A stretch of DNA of 64,000 nt. Origin: Thermoactinomyces daqus (GTDB lineage Bacteria > Bacillota > Bacilli > Thermoactinomycetales > Thermoactinomycetaceae). The notes under the pieces were generated by a model. The model worked only from the letters and a program-made list of their open reading frames with translations, did no database searches and had not been told where the DNA came from. Positions 1-8,431 of this stretch are shown in pieces (within the stretch, counting starts at the first letter, position 1; every line of letters starts with the position of its first letter). The position numbers and the translations under genes are program-made. The DNA is taken from NCBI RefSeq assembly GCF_000763315.1, contig NZ_JPST01000022.1:18520-82519 (forward strand), in the 5' to 3' direction.

Positions 1-2
1 AT

Positions 3-296
3 TACATGACGGTCATGACCAAGGCGATCTCGGCCGAACAAGCCGCATCCTGGGGACTGGTCGACGCTTGTGACGATGACAGCCGCTCTTTGCTCCGCAA
101 GCATTTGCTGCGGCTGAAACCTTTATCAAAAAGTGCGGTAGTGAAGTACAAGCGCTACATGCAGAGGATTAGCGAGCCCCTGGCGCAGGCAAAGCCGATC
201 GCCGTCAAGGCCAATTTGGAAATGTTCTCAGACCCGCAAAATCTGACCGGAATCTATTGGTACATCGAAACGGGAAAGTTTCCCTGGGAGGAATGA
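3..296 (+). CDS. pksH: PksH-like enoyl-CoA hydratase/isomerase, 3' part only
   Basis: The reading frame is already open at the left edge, so only the last ~97 residues are present and the true start lies outside. The tail (an SKxAVVKYKRYM-like helix, then MFSDPQNL and the ending GKFPWEE) matches the C-terminus of PksH-type crotonases. In HMG-CoA-synthase-cassette beta-branching these dehydrate the HMG-type intermediate on an acyl carrier protein (family knowledge). It is followed 33 bp later by a PksI-like decarboxylase, the partner enzyme of the next step, which supports the call. The catalytic core is not visible here, so activity cannot be judged. Confidence 0.82.
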   Translation, partial: YMTVMTKAISAEQAASWGLVDACDDDSRSLLRKHLLRLKPLSKSAVVKYKRYMQRISEPLAQAKPIAVKANLEMFSDPQNLTGIYWYIETGKFPWEE

Positions 297-329
297 ACCC
301 ATTTTGCTAAAGAAAGGAGCGAGCGGGCG

Positions 330-1076
330 ATGGAATCGGTTGTTCACTTTCAGGAAATCGAGCCGGAGATCGTGCTTTTGACCATGGAGGACCGGGTTCA
401 TAAAAATACGTTCTCAAAGGAGTTAATTGACGGTTTGCTTGAAGCCTTCGCCGTCATTGAGGCGAGCAATGTCTACAAAGTTGTGGTTTTAACCGGATAT
501 GACAGTTACTTCGCTTCGGGCGGAACCCGGGAGGGGCTGCTGGCGATCCATGAAGGCAGGGAGAAATTTACCGACAAGAATGTTTACAGCCTGGCGCTGG
601 ACTGCAAAATCCCTGTCATTGCAGCGATGCAAGGGCACGGCATCGGCGGTGGCTTTATCATGGGCTTGTTTGCCGACTTTGTGATTTTGAGCAGGGAAAG
701 CGTCTATACGACCAATTTTATGAAATACGGGTTTACCCCCGGGATGGGCGCAACTTGCATTTTGCCGAGGAAACTGGGAATCAGCCTGACTGAAGAGCTG
801 TTGATCAACTCCGGAACGTACCGGGGGGCGGAATTGGAAAAACGGGGGATTCCTTTCCCCGTTCTGCCCAGAGCGGAGGTTCTTGGCCATGCCCTGGAAT
901 TGGCGCGTCAGATTGCCGAAAAGCCGAGGTATTCCCTCATCCTGCTCAAAGACCATCTGGTTGCCCCGATTCGCGAAGAACTGCCGTCGATTGTGGAGCG
1001 GGAAGTGATGATGCATGAAAAGACGTTTCACCAGCCAGAGGTGAGAGAGCGAATCAATGCGCTGTTCGGGAAATGA
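330..1076 (+). CDS. pksI: PksI-like polyketide enoyl-CoA hydratase (ECH2 decarboxylase)
   Basis: This 248-residue crotonase-fold protein has the usual stand-alone length. The oxyanion-hole region AMQGHGIGGGF lies near residues 98-108 and KYGFTPGMGAT near 131-141, both characteristic of PksI-type proteins. The family decarboxylates 3-methylglutaconyl-ACP to give a beta-methyl branch in trans-AT polyketides. The ATG start has an AAAGGAG ribosome site about 9 bp upstream. It sits between the PksH-like gene and a second, fused copy of the same domain, so this cluster has two ECH2 domains. Function is inferred from family and neighbourhood. Confidence 0.88.
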   Translation: MESVVHFQEIEPEIVLLTMEDRVHKNTFSKELIDGLLEAFAVIEASNVYKVVVLTGYDSYFASGGTREGLLAIHEGREKFTDKNVYSLALDCKIPVIAAMQGHGIGGGFIMGLFADFVILSRESVYTTNFMKYGFTPGMGATCILPRKLGISLTEELLINSGTYRGAELEKRGIPFPVLPRAEVLGHALELARQIAEKPRYSLILLKDHLVAPIREELPSIVEREVMMHEKTFHQPEVRERINALFGK

Positions 1077-1085
1077 CGGGGGTGA

Positions 1086-2939
1086 ATGGCCGGTATGAAT
1101 ACAAAGGAACTGTTTCGCGCGCTGCAAGCCGGTGAAATCAGCCCGGAAACCGCCTATGTCAAACTGGCGGAATTTTTGGATAAAAGGCAGCGGAGCAGAG
1201 AGGATTCCGCTGCGGAAAGTGATGGTCCTGGCGGCAAGGGAAATGAGCTGCAAACCCGGCTGCCGGCAGTGGACTGGGGTGAGATTGCACCGGGGATTGT
1301 GCAAGTGACGATGCAGGACCGAATCCATAAAAATACCTTTTCCACGGAGTTGATCACGGGGCTGATGGAAGCCTTTGCCGCGATTCGCTCCCGGCCCGAC
1401 TTCAAGGTGGTCATCCTGACCGGCTATGACCGCTATTTTGCCTGCGGGGGCAGCCGGGAAGGCCTGTTGGCTCTGTATGAGGGAAAGGCCAAAATGACCG
1501 ATCTCCATCTTTACAGCCTGGCTCTGGAGTGTGAAATCCCTGTCATCGCGGCGATGCAGGGACACGGGCTTGGCGGGGGATGGTGTCTGGGGCTGTTTTG
1601 CGACTTTGTCATCATGAGCCGGGAAAGCACATATGCCTGCAATCACATGAAGTACGGATTTACCCCCGGGGACGGGGCGACTTTGATCTTGCCTGAAAAA
1701 TTGGGAAACCCGTTGGCGCAGGAGATTTTGTTTACCGGCAAAAACTTCAGGGGGTCGGAATTGGCGGCGAGAGGAGTGGGCATTCCGATTTTGCCGCAGC
1801 GAGAGGTTCTCCCTTATGCCTTGGAGCTGGCCAGGGAGTTGGCGGAGAAACCGAGGGAAACCCTGATCCTGTTGAAAAAACATATGGCTGCTCCGCTGAA
1901 AGCGCGTTTGTCCGAGGTGGTGGAAAGGGAGTGGGAGCTTCAGGAGAAAACCCTGGTTGGGAAACCGGAGGTTTTGGAAAAAATGTTGCCGGCTTTTGAG
2001 CCTCTCTCCGGCCCGCCTTCCTTTCCGGAAATCAGGCATCTGAATGCGCGTTTTTCCGGGCGCCCCGTTTTTTGGCTGCACGGAGAGGGGGGAGGCCTGG
2101 AGGGGTATCAGACGATTGCGCAGAAGAGCGGGCGGCCCTTTTACGGGATTCAGGCGCGTGGGCATATGACGGAGGATGCGCCGATCAGAGGAATTGAGGC
2201 GATGGCTTCCTACTACCTTTCCATCATTCGCTCCCGGCAGCCCGAAGGTCCCTATGATTTGGGCGGCTATTCGCTGGGGGGCGTGCTCGCCTATGAAGTG
2301 GCGCGTCAACTGCAGGAAGCCGGGCAGGAGGTTCACAGCATTGTCATGCTGGATACCCTGGACCGTTCCGCTTGGGAAAAAGTCCGTTTAAGCAACCGGA
2401 CGAGAGCGTTGCAGGCAGTCAATATGACTCTGCTCAACCGGACGCGCCGGGATTGGCCATCCGTCAGGGAAAAGCTCATTCATCAGGAAGAAGCCGGATT
2501 TCCAGGAGACGAAGAGGAATTTTTGCGGCAACTGATCCGGTTGGGAAGAGAGCGCGGATTGTCTCTGGCCAAGACAGAAGAGGAATTGTTGAGGTTGTTT
2601 CAGCAGAATCTCCGCGTACAGGAGGCGTTTCAGCTGGATCAATACCCGCTGTTGCCCCTGCCGGACCCTTCCGGGGTGAGCTGCTTCTATTTTCGCAATC
2701 AGAGCGGCCTGTTTTTCGGTGAACTCCAGCCCTATCTGACAACCGCCTCTGATCAAATTGCCATCGACCATGAATGTTACTGGAGCGGTTGGGAGCAGCT
2801 GTTTCCCCGGTTCAAGCTGTTGGACGCCTCTTCCTCCAGCCATATGACCATGCTGTTTGAACCCGCGGCCCAGGCGGATATCGGCAAAGTTTGCGAAGCG
2901 TTGTATGCGGGGACGGACGCTGTTCGGACAGACCGCTAA
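1086..2939 (+). CDS. ECH2 (PksI-like) decarboxylase fused to a type I thioesterase
   Basis: This is a 617-residue two-domain protein. Residues 1-35 (ELFRALQAGEISPETAYVKL) resemble the linker/docking helices that follow ACPs in trans-AT PKS proteins. Residues ~62-300 are a second PksI-like crotonase (AMQGHGLGGGW, KYGFTPGDGAT). Residues ~325-610 are an alpha/beta-hydrolase thioesterase with nucleophile Ser396 in GYSLGG and a late SHMTML that may carry the His. Thioesterases of this family release polyketides by hydrolysis or cyclisation. No frameshift separates the two parts. The start is 9 bp after the previous stop, with a GGGGG ribosome site. The architecture is unusual because chain-release TEs normally end a PKS megaprotein. 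Product release in trans is my inference. Confidence 0.82.
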   Translation: MAGMNTKELFRALQAGEISPETAYVKLAEFLDKRQRSREDSAAESDGPGGKGNELQTRLPAVDWGEIAPGIVQVTMQDRIHKNTFSTELITGLMEAFAAIRSRPDFKVVILTGYDRYFACGGSREGLLALYEGKAKMTDLHLYSLALECEIPVIAAMQGHGLGGGWCLGLFCDFVIMSRESTYACNHMKYGFTPGDGATLILPEKLGNPLAQEILFTGKNFRGSELAARGVGIPILPQREVLPYALELARELAEKPRETLILLKKHMAAPLKARLSEVVEREWELQEKTLVGKPEVLEKMLPAFEPLSGPPSFPEIRHLNARFSGRPVFWLHGEGGGLEGYQTIAQKSGRPFYGIQARGHMTEDAPIRGIEAMASYYLSIIRSRQPEGPYDLGGYSLGGVLAYEVARQLQEAGQEVHSIVMLDTLDRSAWEKVRLSNRTRALQAVNMTLLNRTRRDWPSVREKLIHQEEAGFPGDEEEFLRQLIRLGRERGLSLAKTEEELLRLFQQNLRVQEAFQLDQYPLLPLPDPSGVSCFYFRNQSGLFFGELQPYLTTASDQIAIDHECYWSGWEQLFPRFKLLDASSSSHMTMLFEPAAQADIGKVCEALYAGTDAVRTDR

Positions 2940-2962
2940 AAGCGATGAAAGGATGGAAGAAG

Positions 2963-3811
2963 ATGAAATTCAGCCTGATGACCTATTCGCTGGTGCCCCT
3001 CATGAGAACAGGGGAAATGAAGCTGGAGGATGTGGTCAGGTTTGCCGCCGATGAGGGGTTTGAGGCGATTGAGTTGCTGATGTTTGATTTCAGCCGGCCG
3101 GCGGGGGAGATTACCGGTCTGCTGGACAAATACGGGATGAAAATTTCCTGTATCGATGCCTTCGTTGATCTGGCTGCCGGCAAAGAGGATGTCTATGCGG
3201 AAAACATCGCATTGGGCAAGCGGATTGTCGATCAGGCGGAGGAGCTCTCCGCACCCATGGTCATGCTCGTTCCCGCGTTTGCCGATCAGATTCAAAGTGA
3301 GGCGGAAAAGCTGAGCGTGCTCCCGAAAATAATCCAGGCGTTGCAGGAGATTACCGCTTATGCCCAATCGAAGCAAATCACCGTCACCATCGAGAACTAC
3401 CCCGACCTCAGAGTGCCTTTTTGCAGTCTGGCTGAGATCGAAACGATTCTCCGGCAAGTGCCCGGACTCAAACTGACACTGGACTGTGGAAACATGCTGG
3501 TGGCCGGGGATGACCCGCTTGAAGCCTGTGAGAGGTTGGGAAAAGTGATGGTCAATGCTCATCTCAAGGACTGGCAGGTTACTGCGGACGAAAGCGGGAC
3601 CCGATGTGCGGACGGCCGATATTTGAAGCCGGCCGTACATGGCCAGGGGATCATCGATTACCGGTCGCTGTTTCGGAAAATGCTGGAGCAAGGCTATGAC
3701 GGCTATCTGGCTTTTGAATATGAAGGGGAACACAACTGCAAAGAGGCGGCCAGACAGGGGATCCAGTATCTTCGGACGGAATTGAACCGGCTGCTCAATT
3801 CCCGGGGATAA
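2963..3811 (+). CDS. Sugar phosphate isomerase/epimerase-like TIM-barrel protein
   Basis: About 282 residues with the xylose-isomerase-like TIM-barrel pattern: LMTYSLVPL at the N-terminus, the metal-ligand strands TIENYPD and LTLDCGNM, NAHLKDW, and AFEYEGE near the end. Such enzymes isomerise or epimerise sugars or inosose-type substrates using a divalent metal; the substrate here is unknown. ATG 2963 is preferred because AAAGGATGG lies just upstream; an in-frame ATG at 2945 is possible. It directly follows the thioesterase and precedes a glycosyltransferase, so a role in supplying or editing a sugar for the polyketide is plausible but unproven. Confidence 0.72.
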   Translation: MKFSLMTYSLVPLMRTGEMKLEDVVRFAADEGFEAIELLMFDFSRPAGEITGLLDKYGMKISCIDAFVDLAAGKEDVYAENIALGKRIVDQAEELSAPMVMLVPAFADQIQSEAEKLSVLPKIIQALQEITAYAQSKQITVTIENYPDLRVPFCSLAEIETILRQVPGLKLTLDCGNMLVAGDDPLEACERLGKVMVNAHLKDWQVTADESGTRCADGRYLKPAVHGQGIIDYRSLFRKMLEQGYDGYLAFEYEGEHNCKEAARQGIQYLRTELNRLLNSRG

Positions 3812-3864
3812 AGAGATTGCCCGTTCAAGCCGGACAGAATTGGGAAAGAGAGGGAGAAGAAACC

Positions 3865-4500
3865 ATGTCAACCGTTCTTTTTTTAAACGGCCCTTCACAT
3901 GGCCATGTCAATCCGACATTGGGCCTGGTCGCGGAGTTAAGCAACCGTGGAGAAAAGGTGATTTACTTTTGCACCGATGATTTTCGGGAAAAAATCGCCA
4001 GGACCGGCGCGATATTCAAAAGCTTGGGGGATGGGGCCAAACTTCCGAAAGGCAATCCCCGGATCGACAAGAACAAACAGTTGTTTGACATCGCTCTGCG
4101 CATGTTATTATCCACGGAAAAAGTGGTTCAGCATATTCTGGAGGAAATCAAAGAGGAAACCATCGATTACATGATCTACGATTCGATGTATCCGGTCGGC
4201 AATATCATTTCACAAATTTTGAAGGTACCGGTGATCTGCTCCCATGCCGTTTTTGCCAGACCGGAGGAATTGGCTCCGCAAAACGAAAACACGGTCGGCA
4301 TGGAAGTGATGCAGGATCACCCGGCTCTCGGCGAGTACAGGAAAATGGTCAACCGGCTGAAAGAAAACTATGGAGTGGAGATGCCGCAGCTGACCGGGAT
4401 GATCACCCATTATGGCGATCTGAACATTGCTTATACGGCACGACAAAGGGGATTTGCTGATAGACCAGATCGCTCGTTGTGTTCAATCCCCCGTGCGTGA
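3865..4500 (+). pseudogene. Macrolide-type glycosyltransferase, N-terminal domain only
   Basis: The protein begins as an MGT-family GT-B enzyme: VLFLNGPSHGHVNPTLGLV at the N-terminus, then the acceptor-binding half to about residue 192. Family members are ~390-400 residues; here the homology stops near base 4438 (after LNIAYTA) and a short unrelated tail follows. The missing donor-binding half is partly present on the opposite strand immediately downstream (4441-4612). The ATG at 3865 has an AGGGAG ribosome site. Without the HGG-containing donor domain the product cannot be an active glycosyltransferase. It follows the isomerase-like gene in the polyketide tailoring operon, so it probably once glycosylated the product. 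Confidence 0.8.
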
Positions 4501-4612
4501 CAGCCACATCCGTATATTTCAGAATTTCCCGTTGCGGCACATAGTGTCTTACAATGAAGTTGTCCGGGATCGCGAACCGGGAAACATCGGTATTGTAGGC
4601 TGCAATCACTCG
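4441..4612 (-). pseudogene. Inverted fragment of the glycosyltransferase donor domain
   Basis: Read on the minus strand, this stretch encodes FAIPDNFIVRHYVPQ, then ILKYTDVAVTHGGLNTTSD and IPFVV. This is the donor-nucleotide-binding core (including the HGG motif) of the glycosyltransferase whose N-terminal half lies just upstream on the plus strand. Homology ends at about 4440, the same base at which the plus-strand gene loses homology, so the junction is sharp. The segment between YTA and this fragment and the final ~60 residues are not recognisable. I read it as an inversion with flanking deletions. No obvious inverted repeats bound it. Confidence 0.72.
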
Positions 4613-4723
4613 GCTTTTCCATACGAAACCCCTGACAACCGGTCTGGCGCCAAGGATGTCAGGGGACGGGCAAAACAAAAATATATGTTGAAATAATCAG
4701 ATAATTGAACGACCGAAAAACAT

Positions 4724-4753
4724 TTGACATGAAAGAGGGGAATAAGGTAAAAT
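4724..4753 (+). promoter_or_regulatory. Candidate sigma-A promoter upstream of the DUF6323-like gene
   Basis: TTGACA at 4724-4729 and TAAAAT at 4748-4753 are separated by 18 bp. The next plus-strand gene starts at 5037, so the transcript would have a leader of about 280 nt. The stretch between holds no gene I can support. Confidence 0.5.
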
Positions 4754-5036
4754 GGGATATCAAAATAAATAATAAATTATACCAACCCTAATATAACATA
4801 AACAAAAAGAAAAGTCAACCGTTTTTGTGAAATTGTGCTGAGGGTTGGGCCGCGGTGTCCCCCCTTGATTCCCGGGGTTTCGAATGGTCGGTCAGCAGTT
4901 TCCGTTTCCCTCCCGATTTTGCCTGAGTTTGATCCCGGGTTGTATCTGCAAGACATGATGCTTTTTGAGCAAATTTGTTTCCGATGAAAGGGGGCAAAAG
5001 GCGGGAAGTCGTGCTTTCAGAGAGGAAGGGAAGCTC

Positions 5037-5501
5037 ATGTATTTATCCCGTATATTCAACGCAATCAATATCTCGGTTCAGGAAAAGTATATGACCGAAA
5101 TTCTGGAACTCAATGAGAAGACAAAAGAATTTGGTTTGATCTTGACTCCCGATGAAGTAAAAAACATGATGGTCGCCAGAAACAAGGTGTTGCGCGATTA
5201 CGGCCGGGTGGAACTGGGCATTGAAGTGACGAAGGAATTGATCGAGATATTTTCCGAATCACCGTATATCCATGAAGACAATTACGCGGCAACACTTACG
5301 GAACTGCACGAGATCTTCTATTATTTGCGAAATGAAACGGAAGACAAAATCGGCGATTTCAAACTGATCAGCATGATGAAGGAGATGTTTGACGGTGAGT
5401 GTGCGGGTTCGGTGGAACTTTTAAAAAGCAGACTGGAGGAGTTTGCCGAGAATTTCCGAAGCGAATCGCTGCGTGAGTCTTTATTTGAGGGGGAGGATTA
5501 G
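5037..5501 (+). CDS. DUF6323-like protein
   Basis: A ~154-residue, mostly helical, soluble protein of unknown function. I associate it with the DUF6323 family, which in Firmicutes is usually encoded next to DUF6179, as here; this is recall, not a search. ATG 5037 is chosen because AGGAAGGG lies 6 bp upstream; an in-frame extension to 4965 lacks such a site. It lies 2 bp before the next gene, so translation of the two is probably coupled. The pair sits inside the polyketide region, but nothing in the sequence shows a biosynthetic role. Confidence 0.65.
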   Translation: MYLSRIFNAINISVQEKYMTEILELNEKTKEFGLILTPDEVKNMMVARNKVLRDYGRVELGIEVTKELIEIFSESPYIHEDNYAATLTELHEIFYYLRNETEDKIGDFKLISMMKEMFDGECAGSVELLKSRLEEFAENFRSESLRESLFEGED

Positions 5502-5503
5502 GT

Positions 5504-6940
5504 TTGGAGTTTGAAAACGACAAAGAGAGATCCGGTCTTGTTTCGCGCAGCAAGATAAAAAAAGCGAATCTCCGGCGGAATCAATATACGATATCCCTTT
5601 TGAATGAAGGACTTCGTGCCGGATTGCTCACCGGTCAGGAGGTATATCGCATCCAGGCCGGATTGATGGGCATTCTGCAGGATTTGATCCGGCGCTATAC
5701 GCAGGGTGAAAGTTCTTCCGTGACCTCTGAAACGGCAGAAAGTATCATGGCCTCCCTCCTCTACGCTGTTGATGCCTATACCCTTCAATTCATCAACCCG
5801 GATCAGGCAGTCACCGAGCTGAAAACAGGCAATATCCGCAACATCTACGAACAAGGATTGGAATTGTTGCGCCGGTTATTTGAAGAAACGAAGCAGCTCT
5901 ATCAGGAAGTAAAGAAAAACAAATTGGATGTGCCCGTCGATGCCTACAATATGACGATCGATGAATCGTTGCCGATCTTTATGAAAAAGTACGGCATTGT
6001 TTTTGATGCCCACAATACCATGGCCAGCATCGATTATCCTTTGGCGGTCGATGACATGCGCCTTCAGGGCGTCTTTTATATCCGGCAGTATCTGGAACGC
6101 CTGCAAATGGAGACGCGATTTTGCCGCAGATTCGACCGGAGGGACTTGCTGGATCTGCTGACCGACTATGGAAAAGTGTGCAGGTTTGATTACCGGATTG
6201 AATTGTTCAACATCTTTGAGTTGGTATTGAATAATGCCATCTTTTCGATTTTATCAGGGGGGGATGCCGGTCAAATCAGAATTTCCGCCAATCAGTACAA
6301 CCGGTTGCAACGGATGTTCAGCCGGCTGAATGCCTCACAGATCGCCGCCGCCATTCATCAGGCGATGGAGCGGCTGCAGCACGAGATGAAAACCGATCCT
6401 CCGCTCACAGACTATATGAACCAGTGCCGGAACAATTTGATTCAGCGAGTGATCAACGCTGCAAACCATGACAGCTTGGAAACCGTCATCATCAGGGAAA
6501 AAGAAGTAAAGACGAAATCGATTGTGCTCTTGCTGAACGAAGCGGATCGAATGAGCGACGTCCGCTTGCGCCGATTGCTGGACGAAATGATGCGGCTCGA
6601 AACAAAAGAAGAAAAAGTGCAACTGATCAGGGATTATTTTTCTTCCCTGCATGACTATTTGGATCTGCTTGATTCCGGTTGTTTGTATGGAGATGAATAT
6701 GAAGCGCTCTTTGCCACTTTTGGCGACATGGAACTGGCGATTTTCGCAAAAATCGTATTTTATGAGGAGCTGCGCGCCGATTTTCTCGATTTTCAATCGA
6801 TCGTGGCTGCCGGAAAAGACGACGAGAGCGAATGGAAAATGCATTACGTTGAGTTTATGCAAAAATTGAGTGATGACCGAATCAATGCCATTGGCAACCT
6901 GATCAGTGATATCGATTATGAGGAAATCCGGTTTTATTGA
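5504..6940 (+). CDS. DUF6179-like protein
   Basis: A 478-residue helical protein with no signal peptide, transmembrane segment or catalytic motif that I recognise. It resembles the DUF6179 family, whose function is unknown. The TTG start follows the previous stop by 2 bp and has a strong GGGGGAGGA site 6 bp upstream. The N-terminus is basic (SRSKIKKANLRRNQ); the C-terminal third is acidic and rich in Leu and Glu. The two-gene unit with the DUF6323-like partner suggests a complex (inference). It is followed after 60 bp by MATE exporters with no terminator seen between. Confidence 0.65.
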   Translation: MEFENDKERSGLVSRSKIKKANLRRNQYTISLLNEGLRAGLLTGQEVYRIQAGLMGILQDLIRRYTQGESSSVTSETAESIMASLLYAVDAYTLQFINPDQAVTELKTGNIRNIYEQGLELLRRLFEETKQLYQEVKKNKLDVPVDAYNMTIDESLPIFMKKYGIVFDAHNTMASIDYPLAVDDMRLQGVFYIRQYLERLQMETRFCRRFDRRDLLDLLTDYGKVCRFDYRIELFNIFELVLNNAIFSILSGGDAGQIRISANQYNRLQRMFSRLNASQIAAAIHQAMERLQHEMKTDPPLTDYMNQCRNNLIQRVINAANHDSLETVIIREKEVKTKSIVLLLNEADRMSDVRLRRLLDEMMRLETKEEKVQLIRDYFSSLHDYLDLLDSGCLYGDEYEALFATFGDMELAIFAKIVFYEELRADFLDFQSIVAAGKDDESEWKMHYVEFMQKLSDDRINAIGNLISDIDYEEIRFY

Positions 6941-7000
6941 GATGCCGGCCCTTTTAGACCGGTTTTAAGCAGAAATCATTGAGTTTTGGAGGAAATGCGC

Positions 7001-8404
7001 ATGAACAAAACCAACGCGTTGAGTGAAGAAAATACCATAAAATTACTGATCAGCTACTCCTTGCCCATGATTGTCGGCTTGTTTGTCGGCGCCTTCTACA
7101 ACATTATTGACCGGGTGTTTATCGGAAACGGGATCGGTGACCTGGGGATTGCCGGGATTGCCGTTTCCTTTCCCATCATGATGACCATCATGGCTTTTTC
7201 CACCCTGATCGGAACCGGAGCGACCGCACTCACTTCCATTCGCCTGGGAGAGAAGAACACCGCTGAAGCTGAGAAAGTGATGGGGAACGCTTTAACCTTG
7301 CTTATCATTGTCTCGATTCTTTTTACCGTTCCCTGTCTGATCTTTCTGAATCCGATTTTGAAAGCATTTGGCGCGAGCCCGGAAGTGCTGAAGCCGGCGG
7401 CCGATTATATTTGGATCATTTTGTTGGCCAGCATCTTCATGATTGTCGGCTCGGGCATGAACAACTTTATCAGAGCGGAAGGAAACCCCAAGAAAGCGAT
7501 GTTTACGCTGTTGATCGGGTCGGTGCTGAACGTGATATTGGCTCCTCTTTTCATTTTCGGCTTTGGCTGGGGGATGCAAGGTGCAGCGCTGGCCACGGCC
7601 ATCTCTCAGCTGGTTTCGGCGCTGTGGGTTTTATCGCATTTTTTTCTGAGCAAGAGCCTCTTGAAAATCCGCGCCAAAAATATGCAGCTTGATGGCAGGC
7701 TGGTCGGGAAAATTCTGGCCGTGGGTGTCGGCTCCTTCATCACCCAATTGGCGAGCAGCGTGTTGTTTGTCATCATTAACAATGTGTTGCTCCGTTACGG
7801 CGGAAATACGGCGATCGCAGGCATGAACGTCGTCAATGCCGTGCAAACATTCATTATGCTGCCCGTATGGGGGATCAGCCTCGGGATCCAGCCGATTATC
7901 GGCTATAACTATGGTGCCAAAAATTTTGAGCGCGTGAAGAGCACATTGAAAACGGCGTTGATTATTTCCACGGTAATTGCCAGTGTCGCCTCGCTCTTCG
8001 TTTATTTCCTGCCGGAGTACATCGTTGCCATTTTCAACAGCGAAAGCCGGCAATTGATTTCTTTCGGCAGCCATGCGCTGGTCACGTACCTCCTCTTTAC
8101 CCCGCTGATCGGCCTGTCCATCGTCGCTTCGGGATATTTTCAGTCTCTCGGCAAGGCCAAACAGGCGATCCTGTTAAGCTTAACCCGGCAAGTTTTCATT
8201 CTGGTTCCGGCCCTGCTCATTCTGCCGAGGTTTTTGGGGGTTGAAGGAGTGCTGATTTCCGGGCCGATTTCCGACTTCTGTGCGGCAGCAATTACCTTCG
8301 GATGCGTGGTTGCGAATCTGAAACAAATTCAAAATCAAATGAAAATAGGGACGACTGCCGTTCAGTCCGAACCGACCGGTATAGCGGGCAGCAGCGAATC
8401 TTAA
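7001..8404 (+). CDS. MATE family multidrug efflux protein (MepA-like)
   Basis: About 467 residues with twelve predicted hydrophobic segments and the MATE-type N-terminus (LPMIVGLFVGAFYNIIDRVFIG). Family members export cationic drugs or metabolites in exchange for Na+ or H+ across the cytoplasmic membrane. ATG 7001 is 8 bp after GGAGGA; upstream TTG and ATG codons in frame overlap that site. It is the first of two adjacent MATE genes within the polyketide region, so export of the cluster product or self-protection is a reasonable inference. Confidence 0.85.
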   Translation: MNKTNALSEENTIKLLISYSLPMIVGLFVGAFYNIIDRVFIGNGIGDLGIAGIAVSFPIMMTIMAFSTLIGTGATALTSIRLGEKNTAEAEKVMGNALTLLIIVSILFTVPCLIFLNPILKAFGASPEVLKPAADYIWIILLASIFMIVGSGMNNFIRAEGNPKKAMFTLLIGSVLNVILAPLFIFGFGWGMQGAALATAISQLVSALWVLSHFFLSKSLLKIRAKNMQLDGRLVGKILAVGVGSFITQLASSVLFVIINNVLLRYGGNTAIAGMNVVNAVQTFIMLPVWGISLGIQPIIGYNYGAKNFERVKSTLKTALIISTVIASVASLFVYFLPEYIVAIFNSESRQLISFGSHALVTYLLFTPLIGLSIVASGYFQSLGKAKQAILLSLTRQVFILVPALLILPRFLGVEGVLISGPISDFCAAAITFGCVVANLKQIQNQMKIGTTAVQSEPTGIAGSSES

Positions 8405-8431
8405 CTTCTCAGATGAAAGCGGAGTGATATT

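Noticed and set aside
489..2336. A 615-codon open frame on the minus strand
   Set aside because: It lies antisense to the PksI and ECH2-TE genes, shows no family motif, is rich in His, Gln, Arg and Pro as expected of an antisense shadow, and has no ribosome site.
2936..3898. A 320-codon minus-strand frame
   Set aside because: Antisense to the isomerase-like gene; composition and lack of motifs mark it as a shadow.
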